This document shows, piece by piece, positions 47,580-59,009 of a stretch of DNA of 64,000 nucleotides. This DNA comes from Escallonia rubra (Eukaryota; Streptophyta; Magnoliopsida; Escalloniales; Escalloniaceae). The first letter of the stretch is position 1. Each line of letters opens with the position of its first letter. A program made the position numbers and the translations under genes. Where the stretch lies: positions 1,116,001 through 1,180,000 of the forward strand of contig JAVXUO010002581.1 in the NCBI GenBank assembly GCA_033065855.1. Reading direction: 5' to 3'. The notes below the pieces were generated by a model. The model worked only from the letters and a program-made list of their open reading frames with translations. It was not told the DNA's origin and searched no databases.

Positions 47580-49330
47580 AACCAAGAAAAGCATAGAGCA
47601 GTTAGAGAAGAGAAAGACAGCAGAAAGGAGGAAAGTAGAAGAGAAAGAAGTAATGAAAAAGAGACACAACATAAATTAATCTCTACATCAGTTAAAACTC
47701 TAAGGAAATAATGAAACAGTAATTTGACTCTTTCTGCTGGGCATTGAACCATTCTTTATCCTTTCCCTCTGCTTCCTCTCATTAGTTTCGTTACTTTGGT
47801 TAAAATGGAGAATTAACCGGGAAAAAAAAGACCAATAAAAGCGTAGAGCAGTTAGAGAAGAGAAAGACAGCAGAAAGGAGGAAAGTAGAAGAGAAAGAAG
47901 TTAAGAAAAAGAGAGATAGCATAAAATAATATCTACATCAGCAACAACTCTAAGAAACTAATGAAACAGTAATTTAATGGCACAGTAGTTTAATAGCTGA
48001 AATAGCAAGAATTAAGGAAAGTAAAGCAAGCAAAATGGAGAACTAAGCAAAAAACAAAACCAAGAAAAGCGTAGAAGGGTTAGAGAAGAGACTGAAGTTG
48101 CATCAGCAGCTAGGGAACAAAGAATTGTCAAACAGTCATGAGCAAATCAGGTGGACACTATGCTCAAATGGTTAATTCAGTATACATACTGCATGGAATG
48201 AGCTAAGGCAGAAAGCAGATCCTGTGATTTAGTGGAAATTAATATGGTTTGCTGGAGCTATTCATAAGTGTGCCATGATATCGTGGATATGGTTTGCAAG
48301 AAGAGACTGCGCACGTGATACTTGCTGCCTATGCATGCAGCAGAAGGAAACTGTGGAACAGATCTATTACAATTTGCAATGCAGAAATTTAGGAGGAAAA
48401 GCTTTAGAGCTATGCTCTGCAAATTAGTTGTGGTGATTACTGTTTACAATATTTGGAAGGAAAGGAATTTGAGAAGTTTCATAGGGCAAAAGATGAAGAA
48501 ACAACAGGTACCGGAGAAGAAGATCAAGTAATAGATATTGAGTTGGAGGAAGGTTGCTCCAAATGAGACCAACAGACAACTTTGCAAAAATTGGAACCTG
48601 CCCTCTTGTGTTTACAGGTTGGAGAAGGATAGTTGAGTGCAGATTAGTGAGTGTCTTGTAAATGGCGAGATGGAAAGATTGAGTGAATAGGCAATTAGCA
48701 GGCTGAAATGGAGAATTAACCGGAAAGAAGGACCAAGAAAAGCATAGAGCAGTTAGAGAAGAGAAAGACAGCAGAAAGGAGGAAAGTAGAAGAGAAAGAA
48801 GTAAAGAAAAAGAGAGACAACATAAATTAATCTCTACATCAGCTAAAACTCTAAGAAAATAATGAAACAGTAATTTGAGTTTTTCTGCTGGGCATTGAAC
48901 CATTCTTTATCCTTTCCCTCTGCTTCCTCTCATTAGTTTCGTTACTTTGGTTAAAATGGAGAAGAGAAAGACAACAGAGTAGTTAGAGAAGAGAAAGACA
49001 ACAGAGTAGTTAGAGAAGAGAAAGACAACAGAAAGGAGGAAAGAAAAAGAGAAAGAAGTAAAGAAAAAGAGATACAGCATAAAATAATCTCTACATCAGC
49101 AAAGACTCTAAGAAACTAATGAAGCAGTAATTTAATAGCTGAAATAAAACTCTAGGGAACTAATAAAACACCAGAGCAGGCATTAGAACACAATAGCATA
49201 AATTAAGGAAAGTAAAGCAAGAAAAATTGAGAACTAACCGAAAAAAATGACCAGGAAAAGCGTAGAGCAGTTAGAGAAGAGAAAGACAGCAGCAAGGAGG
49301 AAAGTAGAAGAGAAAGAAGTAAACAGAAAG
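47580..49330. repeat. A/G-rich repeated blocks
   Basis: A block of about 150-230 bp beginning ACCAAGAAAAGC, through GCAGTTAGAGAAGAGAAAGA and GAAAGGAGGAAAGTAGAAG, recurs near 47580, 47830, 48730, 49010 and 49250. Two of them (47580 and 48730) are followed by the same CTGCTGGGCATTGAACC stretch. Minus-strand frames such as 48903-48424 are products of this purine bias. Origin unknown. Confidence 0.75.
48230..48530 (+). pseudogene. LINE reverse-transcriptase zinc-binding fragment
   Basis: Across frames the plus strand reads KLIWFAGAIHKCAMISWIWF, then a cysteine-containing segment, then FRAMLCKLVVVITVYNIWKE, then RN. These match the zf-RVT region at the end of plant L1 ORF2. It is frame-shifted and partial, and lies in the hAT interior, so it was inserted into or captured by that element. 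Confidence 0.6.
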
Positions 49331-49508
49331 AGAGATAACAACATCAGAGAATTCCTCTGTTAACAAAGTAGCTGGTGTCCACAATAGCATGCACGTGTAC
49401 TGCTGTGAATAAGTATGGGGCCAAACTATTGGGGAGCCTTCAACGGAATGGGACAGTTTGCCATTCGAGCAAACTGTCCACCTGATTTGCTCATGGCTAT
49501 TTGACAAA

Positions 49509-50225
49509 TCTCTGTTCCTTACCTGCTGGTGCAACAATCTGAGGTTTTGTAATCTACCTGTGACATGCCATATCCCACTGTGGAAAGCTTCAGAGATCCT
49601 TAGATCATGCTTTGGTAACAGGAAAAGGTTTCCAAAGATTGTTGAAATGTACCTTTTAGTACCTATAGATATAGATTGCCTGCAAAACTAAGTAATCTAC
49701 TTAAAATGGTTGAAAATCATATGAAGAGGTTCAAAGAAATTGAAGCAACAAAACTTCAGGTATAGAACATGTACAACTATGACCCTGAGAGGCTCGAACG
49801 AAAATTCCCTAAGAGAGTTGTGTTCTTAAAATAAGGAAATTCTAAGAAGTTAGAATGTTACAGTAACTAATATAATTATCTGTTCCTTACCTGCTGATTC
49901 AACAATTTGAGGTCTTGTGATCTACCTGTGACATGCCATATCCCACTGTGGAAAGCTTCAGAGACCCTTAGATCATGCTTTGGTAACATGAAAGGCTTTC
50001 CAAAGATCGTTGAAATGTGTACCTTTTAGTACCTATAGATTTGCCTGCCAAACTAAGTAATCTACTGAAAATGGTTGAAAAGCTTATGAAGAGGTGGAGG
50101 AACAAAACTTCAGGTATAGAACAGGTACAAATATGACCCTGAGAGGCTCGAACGAAAATTCCCCAAGAGAGCTGTGTTCTTAAAATAAGGAAACTCTAAG
50201 AAGTAAGAATGTTACATTAACTAAT
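49509..50225. repeat. Tandem duplication, about 2 x 350-370 bp
   Basis: From ATCTGTTCCTTACCTGCTG-like starts near 49509 and 49879 two units run in parallel through CTACCTGTGACATGCC, CCCTGAGAGGCTCGAACG and GAATGTTACA, with substitutions and small gaps. The second unit is slightly shorter. Both are inside the hAT element. Confidence 0.83.
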
Positions 50226-50707
50226 AGGTTAGAGCACAATAGGAGGCAGCGAAACATAATAGCAAGAATTAGGGATTTGGTTGTTCGGTAGAACACGAAT
50301 TCGATTCATTATAGCAAGAATTAGGGATTTGGTTGTTTTTTATTTTGTATTTTGATTTTGATTCATTATAGCTTGAAGGATTTGAGATTTTTTTGCAAAT
50401 TTAGGGATTTGGTTGTTTGGTAGAACACGAATTCGAGCCGAGTTTGCAAACTTGTGTTCTGCTCGTATTATTAAACGAGTTGAACGAGTCGAGCCCGAGT
50501 TTCGTAGTCGCGAACTCGAGCCGAGTTCGAACATTGATATTTTGACTCTAAACGAACTCGAGCCGAGTTCAAACATACCAAAAGTTAAACGAAGCGAGTT
50601 CGAACACACTTATGTTCGGCTCGAACTCGGTTCATATACAGCCCTAATTGTAAATATCTACTTCGTAGCATGGTCGTGCCAGGTCTAAAATGTAAGATGA
50701 ACCAGAA

Positions 50708-50880
50708 CATGTAAGATGGTGGATTTCGGGGTGGAACAAACGTTAGAAATCGTAAAAATTGCATTTAGCTACTTCATAACACGTTCGGGAAAACAAATGC
50801 TGAATGTAGGCCAATTTGTCTTTGGTTATTGCACATATGATGCAGTCAATTGAATTTTTTAATGTTGGCGTGTGGCCGGA
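50708..50880. repeat. Direct repeat, left copy (pair with 52251-52428)
   Basis: From TAAGATGG through GTGGAACAAAC, TTGCATTTAGCT and CAATTGAATTTTTTAAT to GCGTGTGGC, this 173-bp stretch matches 52251-52428 with scattered differences. The left copy is interrupted at its end by GC-rich repeat B. Confidence 0.75.
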
Positions 50881-51666
50881 GGGGAGTCCTCATATCGGAG
50901 CATTTAGAGCTCCCTGACAGAGATAATATCATCGAGGAGTTGCCTATGGATGCTTTACCCTCCGGACAGCGGATCGAAATATGTTCCATGACCAAGGCAA
51001 GGTGCACATTTTGTGGTGAAGGGATGGACCAATGTCAGGGCGTGGTAGTGTGATAGTGAATCGCGGGGCGCGACTGTATATGCTCCGCAACGCATGGGCG
51101 CAGCGAAACATGAGCAGTGCCCGGGGCACGCTCAATGGTGAGAGCGCGGGGGCGTGATGGATGACTGTTGTGCGGGGCACGTGACACGACAAAGGCGCAT
51201 GGGTGCGATGAGGCATGTCGCGGGAACAGGAGTAGGGTCGGGAGCACGTGACGCGAAGACGGCGTTCAGGGCGCAGTGACGGGTCTCGGGGAGACGGAGC
51301 TCAGATGCGACAACGGGTGTCGCGGAGACGGACGTCATACCGGGGGCACGTGATTTAGAGATGGCGCTCGGGCCAAATGATGGATGTTGGGGAGATGAGA
51401 ACCCCCAAGTATAAGTCCAAAGTGGAGATCCTTTTTAGAGGAAGACATCGGCCAACCCTTTCAAAAAGAAAGGCGCGCCAACCTCTTTTGGGGGGAGAGT
51501 ATGCCAAACCGTTTTCTGGGGGAGGATGTGCCCAACCTCTTTACGGGGAAGGGTGCACCCAACCCTTTTAGGGGGAAGGCGCGGCCGAGTTCGGACTTAG
51601 AGCAAAAGAAAAAAAATAAAGAAGTAGGGAAAAAAGGGTTCCGTGCACGTGATATCGATTCCAACA
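50880..51666 (-). mobile_element. GC-rich repeat copy B, probably an LTR fossil
   Basis: A GC-rich block of about 0.8 kb sharing the CTCCCTGACAGAGATAATATC / GGAGTTGCCTAT region, the CATGACCAAGGCAAGG stretch and the GGGGCACG-rich tail with copy A. Read on the minus strand it starts TGTTGG at 51666. It is shorter than copies A and C and non-coding; assignment to LTRs is inferred. Confidence 0.5.
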
Positions 51667-52250
51667 CTTAATTAGAATATTTTTGTGTCGTACGTAAGTT
51701 AAAGGTGCGCTTTGGGTTGTTTGGCTCGATAGCGTTGAATTTTGACCGTTAAAAATGTCGACGTGTTGTGAAAAATGGGACCCATGAGCGATAAATGGGT
51801 ATGATGAAGATATGTTGGTAACAAGCTATTAACAAAAAGGTCAGAACTTCATTATTGGGATCAGGTACGATGTTGCTGAATAGTACTCATTTAATGTTTT
51901 GTAAGGAGGGAGGTCGATCCTAATTTGAATTAGTGTCTGTTTTTCTAGCCAGCTACGCAAACACTTCGGCATTCTATATTATGTCTTTATCTCCTGCACG
52001 AATGCCACAATAATAAAAAGTGGATCCTATATAAATAGCATCATACAAAATAGGCATCAAATCAGTTAAATGAGACATCTTTACCTTTTTTAAAAAAAAT
52101 ATTAATTCATTTTCAATTCATCTCTTAATTAACTTTTACGAAAGTCCTTACACAATGTAACACTATTTAATTCATCGTTTACCTTCACATCATCTTAATT
52201 TTGGGAAGAGATACCAATATGATCCCAAAAAACCATCTCATCGATATCTA

Positions 52251-52428
52251 ATAAGATGGCGTGTTTCGGTGTGGAACAAACATTTGGATCGTAGGAATTG
52301 CATTTAGCTGCTTCCTAACACGTTCGTGAAAGAAAAATGCTGAATAAAGGCTAAACTTAGGTCTATTTGATTATTCACAAATGATGTAATCAATTGAATT
52401 TTTTAATCTTTGCGTGTGGCTGGCACAA
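52251..52428. repeat. Direct repeat, right copy (pair with 50708-50880)
   Basis: Matches the left copy over about 175 bp, including GTGGAACAAAC, TTGCATTTAGCTGCTTCC and CAATTGAATTTTTTAAT. It continues past GCGTGTGGCTGGCAC, the point where the left copy is cut by repeat B. Confidence 0.75.
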
Positions 52429-52433
52429 GGCGC

Positions 52434-52507
52434 ATATTATTATATATATTATAATTGGGTCGTCGTCTTCATATTATTATATATATTATAATTGGGTCGT
52501 CGTCTTC
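52434..52507. repeat. Tandem duplication, 2 x 37 bp
   Basis: Two identical 37-bp units (ATATTATTATATATATTATA, then ATTGGGTCGTCGTCTTC) start at 52434 and 52471. Confidence 0.92.
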
Positions 52508-55500
52508 TTCATTTCTTCCTCCAAGGGGGTCTTAAACAAATTGTACTAGTACAGTAGTACTGTACAAACTGTACTAGTAATTCCAGAAGAACTATAAAAA
52601 TCAAATGGACACGTAGATATTGGTTAAGTATGCGCAAATAACATCAGAATCCCAAAGCTAGTGTCGGTTTCACATGTATTAGCTTAAATCAAAGCTTGAC
52701 CAGACTTTTAATGGGTATTTTTTTACCAACTATAATACTGTAGTATATTGGACTATGATCCAGTGGCTCCTTAGGTAAGCATCTTCTTCGTACATAATCT
52801 TGTGCAAATATAGTAGTCCTAAAATTGTAAATGACTTGGGATTCACCGAAAAGCACGCGTTCCTTGACTAGATTTGACCAAGGCCTCATTAATTTGGGGC
52901 AAAAAATTACATTTTTTGGTGGTCTTTTGGGATATAATAAGGTTTAACTCGTAAATTATTGTAATTCAATATAGGCGTGAGCTTCTATCACTAAATATAT
53001 TGCGGTGCTTTTTTTTTTTGTTTGGAGGGTGAGCATTTAATTTGTTTTAGTGTGGCTAACGGGAATCTCAAATTTCCGATATGTATACACAAGCCATTGC
53101 GCATCCCTGGACTTTGTATCTAGCTTGAAATGACTGGGCAATTACCTGATATGAGGGTTGTTTTCATTTTATAGCCTTGAAAATGAATGATCTTACATGC
53201 AATATACTTGTGTTTTCATTAACACTAACCTATTAGTAGCATCGCAAAATATTAAAAGTCAGATGATATTACTTTGAGCCCAATGTATTCTGTTTTGGAT
53301 ATCAACAGACACTTGCCTGACATGAAGTTTCAGCTTGTGTTATTCATTGTTGATATGAGCATATATACGTCCACAGGAGATGGAGGGGATATAGTGCATG
53401 AGAATTTATAGATGAAATTAAAGTTCCGTCACTTTTACTGATGACCGGTAACAGTAAATATGACTCGTCAGACAAGCAAAGATTAGAGCATTGGGTATGC
53501 AAGGTCTGGATCCAAGTTAACTTTTAGTTAATATATTCTAGATTACATCATCTAAGAACCCCACACAGATTATTGCCATAAGTGACAGTGCACAAAGACT
53601 CTTCACCTAAAACGATCAGTGGGAGTGATATCACGTTCATATTTTTATCTCTACCGGTCTATATCGCACCGCGACCAAGATAAAAATATTATTCTTCCTT
53701 TTTCCTAAGTGTTACAAGTTGGCTTCACATGCCAACATTTTGATATGCTAATCGATGTCCTGAGACAATGATGAGATTCTTATCAGTGTTCATTCTCGTC
53801 ATCCATGGAGTCATCACTTGAATTTTCAATCCATTAGCGTGTGGCCGGCACATAACCCTCTAATATTAAATATATAAGCTTAAATGACAAGTTGGTTTAT
53901 GGAGGTCATAAGATGTTAATCAAGGACCCATTAATTGACTTAGTAAACTAATTAAACCATACTGTGGTCATGGTAAGCACTGATCAGTTCTATTATGTTA
54001 CAAGTGTTCGTTAGCAAAGTCCTAATTGATTGTTTAACATACAAAACACAGCATATGAGTGGCACGGAATATAGATTGCGCATTGACTATGACAAGGACT
54101 ATAAAACCAGCAAAGAGAGTGTCTCCTTTGAGTGCACCCAAATAATAAAGCTCTTCAAATTCCACCATTTGCTACAGCTACCCTATTGTCACAACAATAT
54201 TTGTTTAGATTAGGAGTTATTGTGCTAAGCTCTTCTGAAATTGTAAATTGATTTGATGCAAGTCAAATCTATTTTAGCATTAGGGCTGGTCTTTGCTAAT
54301 CATGTGTGGCGCATGAATAATCTATTTCTACGAGAAAATATGGCTTCGTTATTAAAAAAAATGCGTTCATGACTTGTCAATAAGCTACAATATCGATTTA
54401 GCAACAACTAATGATCCTAAAAAACATCTAGAGCGAAAATGTCAATTAAAAACTATTGCGAATAATTGAAACTGAAAATTACTTTGATACAAGTCATAAC
54501 TCTTTTAGCATTAGGACTGATCTGTGTTAATCGTGTGTAGCCCTAATTCTACTAGATAAAATGTGGCTTGATTATTGAAAACAAATACGTACATGACTCG
54601 TCAGTAGGCTACAATATTATTTGGCGACAACAAATTATTATTAGAAATATCTAGAGCCAAAATGTTAATTAAAATCTATTATCAATATTTTGTCCTAAAA
54701 CACTTATCAATAATCATATTTAGCGACACAAACATACGTGATATGTTGATCAACATTCTAAATAGCCAAGAGTATTTACTTTTTGTCACATGCATATAAG
54801 AATAATAAGATTATCAAAATATCAATTGTCCAAACTTCTTACAACCGTAAATTTTAAATTGTTAAAAGAACTTTTTCCATCGAACATGGACAACAAAATG
54901 TTGTACCCATGATTCGAGTAAAAACAGACCTTAAATTCACGTGACGCACCACGCCATTGTCATTGCGTACATGCAAAATGGCCGCTGTCGATATCCCCAA
55001 AACCAAGAGCAGTACCACCAACCTTGCGGACTCCAACCTCCATGGGCGGATGCATGAAGAGCAGCTGGCCGCCGCATGCCCTCCACGTGCACTCTCGTAC
55101 GCCTCCTGACCTCAGGCCCCATTTTTCAGCCTTTAACCTTTCAGGGCTTTTCGATCTGCACACAGATCAAGGCCAAAACGCCACCCACCTTTGACCTCAC
55201 CATAATTTACTGCCGCTGCTTTGCATGTTTTGGGACAACCTCGGCTTGCTGCCACGCGAGCAGCCTCGTGTATCTTGCCCGAAAAGATTCACATCTCCGG
55301 CTGTCACCACGCATTACGACGCAGCTTTAGGAATCATCGCCATTTCAGGGGCAGTAAATATGAAGTACTACTTCTGACGTCTCAGGCCTGAACCTACCCC
55401 TCCCCAATTCATTGCAGCGTGTGACCTGAAAGGTCTACTATTAAGTAGCCTACCTTTTATGGTACACCCAGATACTCTCTTATTTACTTCCAAAAACTAC

Positions 55501-55904
55501 ATGACTAAGACTATTTACTTTTGTACCAATATTATAACTGTTTAGTTAAATATTCGTACGAGTAATTTCGTACCAGGTGAACTAGCTTGTATACCTACCC
55601 TATGAGCAACGTACCAAGGGGGCTCAATTGGAACTTCAAGACGAACAAAAGACCTTCCCAAGTAGGAACAATTAATATGTCGGTAACCGAAGAGAGCCGC
55701 TGCCTATATTGTTCAGCTCATTTTGAGTCGTTGCCGACGCATGCTTGGAATATATATATTTTTATAAAAGATGAAGGGAACACCTGATTAGTCAAGAAAT
55801 TGAAAATCGAGCCGTGGAACTCCAATGTCATTTCTCTTATTCAAGCATACCAAGATTTTGCAAAAGTACTCAAGATTAATGAGCGAAATACCGTTAGTAC
55901 AAGA

Positions 55905-56632
55905 CATAGTTATGAATATCGTACCAGAATGTATACCGTTTTTTTTTCTTCATAAAATGATATGTAGCGGTACTAGTACCGTCTCAATTTTTTCATCAAT
56001 AATATATATTTATATTATTCATTCATTAGCTAACTAACAAAAAATATATATTTTTTTTAAGAGCTCCTCTAGACTAAACTGTTTGTCTTATAGAACTTGA
56101 ATTACGTTAATTTTTAAATAAACTAAATAGTTTATTCAATTGAATTATCTCTTCTAAGATTATCCCTATTTTCTACGATCTCATTCACAAATTCTTGTGT
56201 AAGAATAGATTGTTTGTTCAATAATAACGTCTTTAGTTTTAAAAATAAGTTATTTTTGTGTATGCGTGTTTGTGTGTGCTCAAGCACACATGTGTAAAGC
56301 AATATATCATATAGATGAAAGAATGTGATCAAAGCTTTCAGGTATAAAGTAAAACAAAGTTAAGTGAATATTATGAGCAAGAAGTTATAGAGATTTTAAT
56401 TAATATAAAAGTACTTAGAGTGGTTTTCTATTTAGGCTTTACATAGTTAATTTACAAAATTTGTTACTTTTATAATTTTTTTAAGAAACCGGTATGAAAC
56501 ATAATATCTCGGCCGGTACAACCGGTACAGAACGGTATTTTGACCGTTGGTACAAAATGTAAAGAGTACCGTACCAGTAGAAGGCAAAAACGGTACGTAC
56601 CGACCGGTACCGATATGGTATCGATAACTATG
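55905..56632. mobile_element. GGTACC-rich MITE, family 2, copy 2
   Basis: A 728-bp copy with termini CATAGTTATGAATATCGTACC and GGTATCGATAACTATG. The interior is the reverse complement of copy 1 at 11262-11985. The flanks GTACAAGA (55897-55904) and GTATAAGA (56633-56640) differ at one position, a slightly decayed 8-bp target duplication. No coding capacity; it ends about 200 bp past the LOB gene's stop codon. Confidence 0.85.
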
Positions 56633-56842
56633 GTATAAGATGACAATATGTATGTGTATATGCCATGTCCCCAATAGAAATCTTCTGTTTATGCCCAAAA
56701 ATATACACCCAAAAAGTCCAAAAATAACAAAACTAAGAGAGAGGGGCAAGCGAAAAAACCGATAAAAAAAAAGAGGGGTCAAAAAGAAACTATTCGGACT
56801 CTAAACCCTAAAAGAGACCAGCGGACAAACGAGTGCCGCTCA

Positions 56843-57970
56843 TCAGGCTTCTTGATCAGGGAGCTCCTTCACCTTAGACAGGTAGGCGCGCTGTACCGGA
56901 TTCAAGCCAAGCGTCAGTTCCAAAACAATATCGCTTTCTTCGACCCGGCTCTCGGATTTGGCCCGTTCCGGCTCAGGATGGTGCAAGAGCGAAGCCTCGA
57001 CTGTCTGCACAGAGGACGAGTCGTGACTCCGAGCCCGGCTCAGCTCAGCCAGGTCGTCAAAGCTCCAGCCAATGATACTGAACTGAGCCGGCTCGGCGGG
57101 GAACTCGGAATCCGGCTCGGCTTTGGCCTTGTCTCGCCCACCCGACCGCTTGAACCGGTTTCGGGTCCGAACCAGGTGGAGGGCATCCGAGTCCTTTGAA
57201 AGATGGCGAATGTCACATCCCTGGAATGGGGTGATAAGGTGCTCCGCAGTAGCCGCAGCAGCAACAGCTTGATCACAGGGGATTTGCGTGATCGGGGTGC
57301 CCTTGAGAACTGAATCAACGGCTGATTGACACTGGTTCCAGTTCCCCGACCACATCAACCCGACCGACCCGTCTATCGGGTTAATGATCCGCCCACATGC
57401 CTCGTAGAGCAGTGACCTAAATATCTCTGTTGGAGGAAAAAAAAAAAGAAGTATTATTGAACATCCTATAAATTGCTAATGACACACTTCATGTACTACT
57501 TCATTGTTTCATAATTTTTGACTTTTTTATTCTTTACGAAGAGACAAACTCTAACAATGGACAGACAGAGACTCCAGAGAGTAGTTATATATCATGCTCT
57601 ATAAAGAACCAAGGTAACAAAAGAAAAAAAGTACGAGTAGAATTATTGTTTACATGTTAATTATCAGTAGTTAACATCACGAGCGTCCATAGCAGAACAG
57701 ATGGTGCCAATGGGAATACCCGAAAAAAAAAAAGAATCTCTATTTATAAGCGTGTGGAAGTATGTGTATATGTGTGGTACCAGGGCGGAGGTGGGGTGGG
57801 CCGGCATTGATGAGGTTGAGGAGGCCGGCGCGGCCGTAAAACTTGGCGAGGAAGACGGTGGCGTGTGCTTGGGATTCAGGGGTTCTGATCCACTCGAGGC
57901 ACGGTCTGAGGGTGCAGTCTTCGCTGCATCCTTTCCGGAGGACTCTGCAGCCATTACAGCTCATTCTCAT
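56843..57970 (-). CDS. LBD41: Class II LOB-domain transcription factor (LBD40/41/42-like)
   Basis: Plant-specific LOB-domain DNA-binding protein. Exons 57970-57781 and 57426-56843 join (CCTG/GTACCA, CAACAG/AGATA) into 257 residues. The zinc-like motif is C5-x2-C8-x6-C15-x3-C19, followed by the class II block [18 protein letters not shown] and, across the splice, the region from [13 protein letters not shown] to GLMWSGNW. The class I leucine-zipper coiled coil is absent, as expected. LELTL at about 232-236 fits an EAR repression motif. Class II members repress anthocyanin and nitrogen-response genes (LBD37-39) or respond to hypoxia (LBD41); the match to my memory is best with LBD40/41, so the symbol is tentative. 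Intron 354 bp. Confidence 0.93.
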
Positions 57971-58041
57971 GCTCTGATGGGTTATTTCTAGAGAGAGAAA
58001 AGGGGGTGGAAGAGGAGGAGGAGGAGGGGGTGGTGGGTGAG

Positions 58042-58048
58042 TTATATA
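58042..58048 (-). promoter_or_regulatory. TATA box of the LOB-domain gene
   Basis: TATATAA on the minus strand lies 72 bp upstream of the ATG and is followed by a CT-rich leader (CCTCCTCCTCCTC), a normal plant core promoter and 5' UTR arrangement. Confidence 0.6.
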
Positions 58049-58924
58049 TGTGTGTTTGGAGAGAGGGGGTTAAGTGGAGGGTACTTCAAACCAAACCACA
58101 GCGGTTTCATGAAGGGTAGTAGTAGGGAGAAAGTAGCAGTAGTACAAGGGAGAACACCCGAAATGTTTGTTTTGATGCCCTAATCCCAAGAAAGTCTTTA
58201 AAAATGGGGGGAGAGTTCTTTATTTGGACTTGCCCCAACTTGTTTGGGCTTTATTGCACGTTTAGACATTTACCCACCCTTCAATCTCATTATCACGAAT
58301 CTGCCCCTTATACAGGACTGAGAAGTTTTTTCTTTTAGGTGGGAAGCTTTACCGGCCATTTGTTTCGCTCTCGTTTTCCTTTATATTTAAGTACTTGAAA
58401 CCTTATCCTGATATCAATACAACATAGATTTCAGAAAACCAAAAGCAAGTAGTAAAATGCACGATATTGGATATATTCAAACTTCACGTATCTTTTAGAA
58501 TTGAAGCCAATCCCATTGAGCCATTTAATAAATTTCAAAAGGAGTTTTCTTTTTGCTGAATTCATATCAGCACATTCGGCGCGAATAAAGTGGTCAACGA
58601 TGCAATATTGTGAATTCAGCCCTTCCATTCCATATATTTACTCACAGATTGGTCATAAAAGTAATTTGTGCATCACCTGAGGGGCAGATACGTAATAAGA
58701 AGAGGAACTGGACAACACAGTGCATAAGCAAGAGTCATGCAAAGGGATAATCCAAAAAGAGGGGGCTGACAGAAGGGTGCGCGTGTAGTCACGTGAATCA
58801 GCTCCCAGCCGCGTGCAGGTCGCCACATAACATGGAAAACAACACCACGCCCCCACCTCTGGGTCCCCGGCCCCACAAGCCAAGGCTTCCCTCACTCCCG
58901 GTTTCCGGGAGGCCTTTTTCCCGG
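58049..58924. other. Upstream region of the LOB gene, otherwise gene-free
   Basis: Presumed distal promoter. Short frames near 58653-58895 are not supported by any domain. No repeat is visible until the 65-bp direct repeat. Confidence 0.4.
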
Positions 58925-58989
58925 AAGTGGAACCGGTGGTTCCGGTTTCCCGTCACGATCTTCCCTGCTTTGGCATCTGATGGGACTGT
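58925..58989. repeat. Flanking direct repeat, left copy
   Basis: Sixty-five bases starting AAGTGGAACCGGTGGTTCCG and ending GGGACTGT are repeated exactly at 60192-60256. Similarity continues about 20 bp further (GCCTGATGG, then TTTTG), the left copy lacking about 15 bp between two TG-rich words. Confidence 0.9.
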
Positions 58990-59009
58990 TCATGCCTGAT
59001 GGTTTTGGT

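Larger units (their letters stand above)
45559..50646. mobile_element. Non-autonomous hAT element, 5.1 kb, intact ends
   Basis: The ends are TAGGGCTGTAAACGAACCGAG on the left and an imperfect complement ending ATACAGCCCTA on the right. A perfect 8-bp target duplication ATTGTAAA lies at 45551-45558 and 50647-50654, the hAT hallmark. Both subterminal regions (45559-45740 and 50410-50646) are dense in GAGCCGA / GTTCGAAC-type motifs, the usual transposase-binding zones. The interior has no transposase (no BED finger or hATC dimerisation region seen). It holds a nested Tourist MITE, several tandem duplications, A/G-rich repeated blocks and a LINE piece. It is therefore non-autonomous and would have depended on another element. 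A damaged relative lies at 59010-60192. Confidence 0.85.
51667..55896. other. Long gene-free stretch
   Basis: AT-rich intergenic DNA with no recognisable gene. A GC-richer patch at 54940-55330 has overlapping short frames on both strands (including a 67-residue minus frame) without a domain I know. The words GCGTGTGGC recur at 52412 and 53838. A 37-bp tandem duplication and the right copy of the 50.7-kb repeat are listed separately. Confidence 0.45.

Noticed and set aside
48424-48903. 159-residue minus-strand hydrophobic frame
   Set aside because: It is the complement of the A/G-rich repeated block and yields Leu/Ser/Phe-rich text; similar frames appear at each repeat copy.
54854-55330. Overlapping short frames in a GC-richer patch
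   Set aside because: Frames are open in several phases on both strands with no recognisable motif; left as unexplained sequence.
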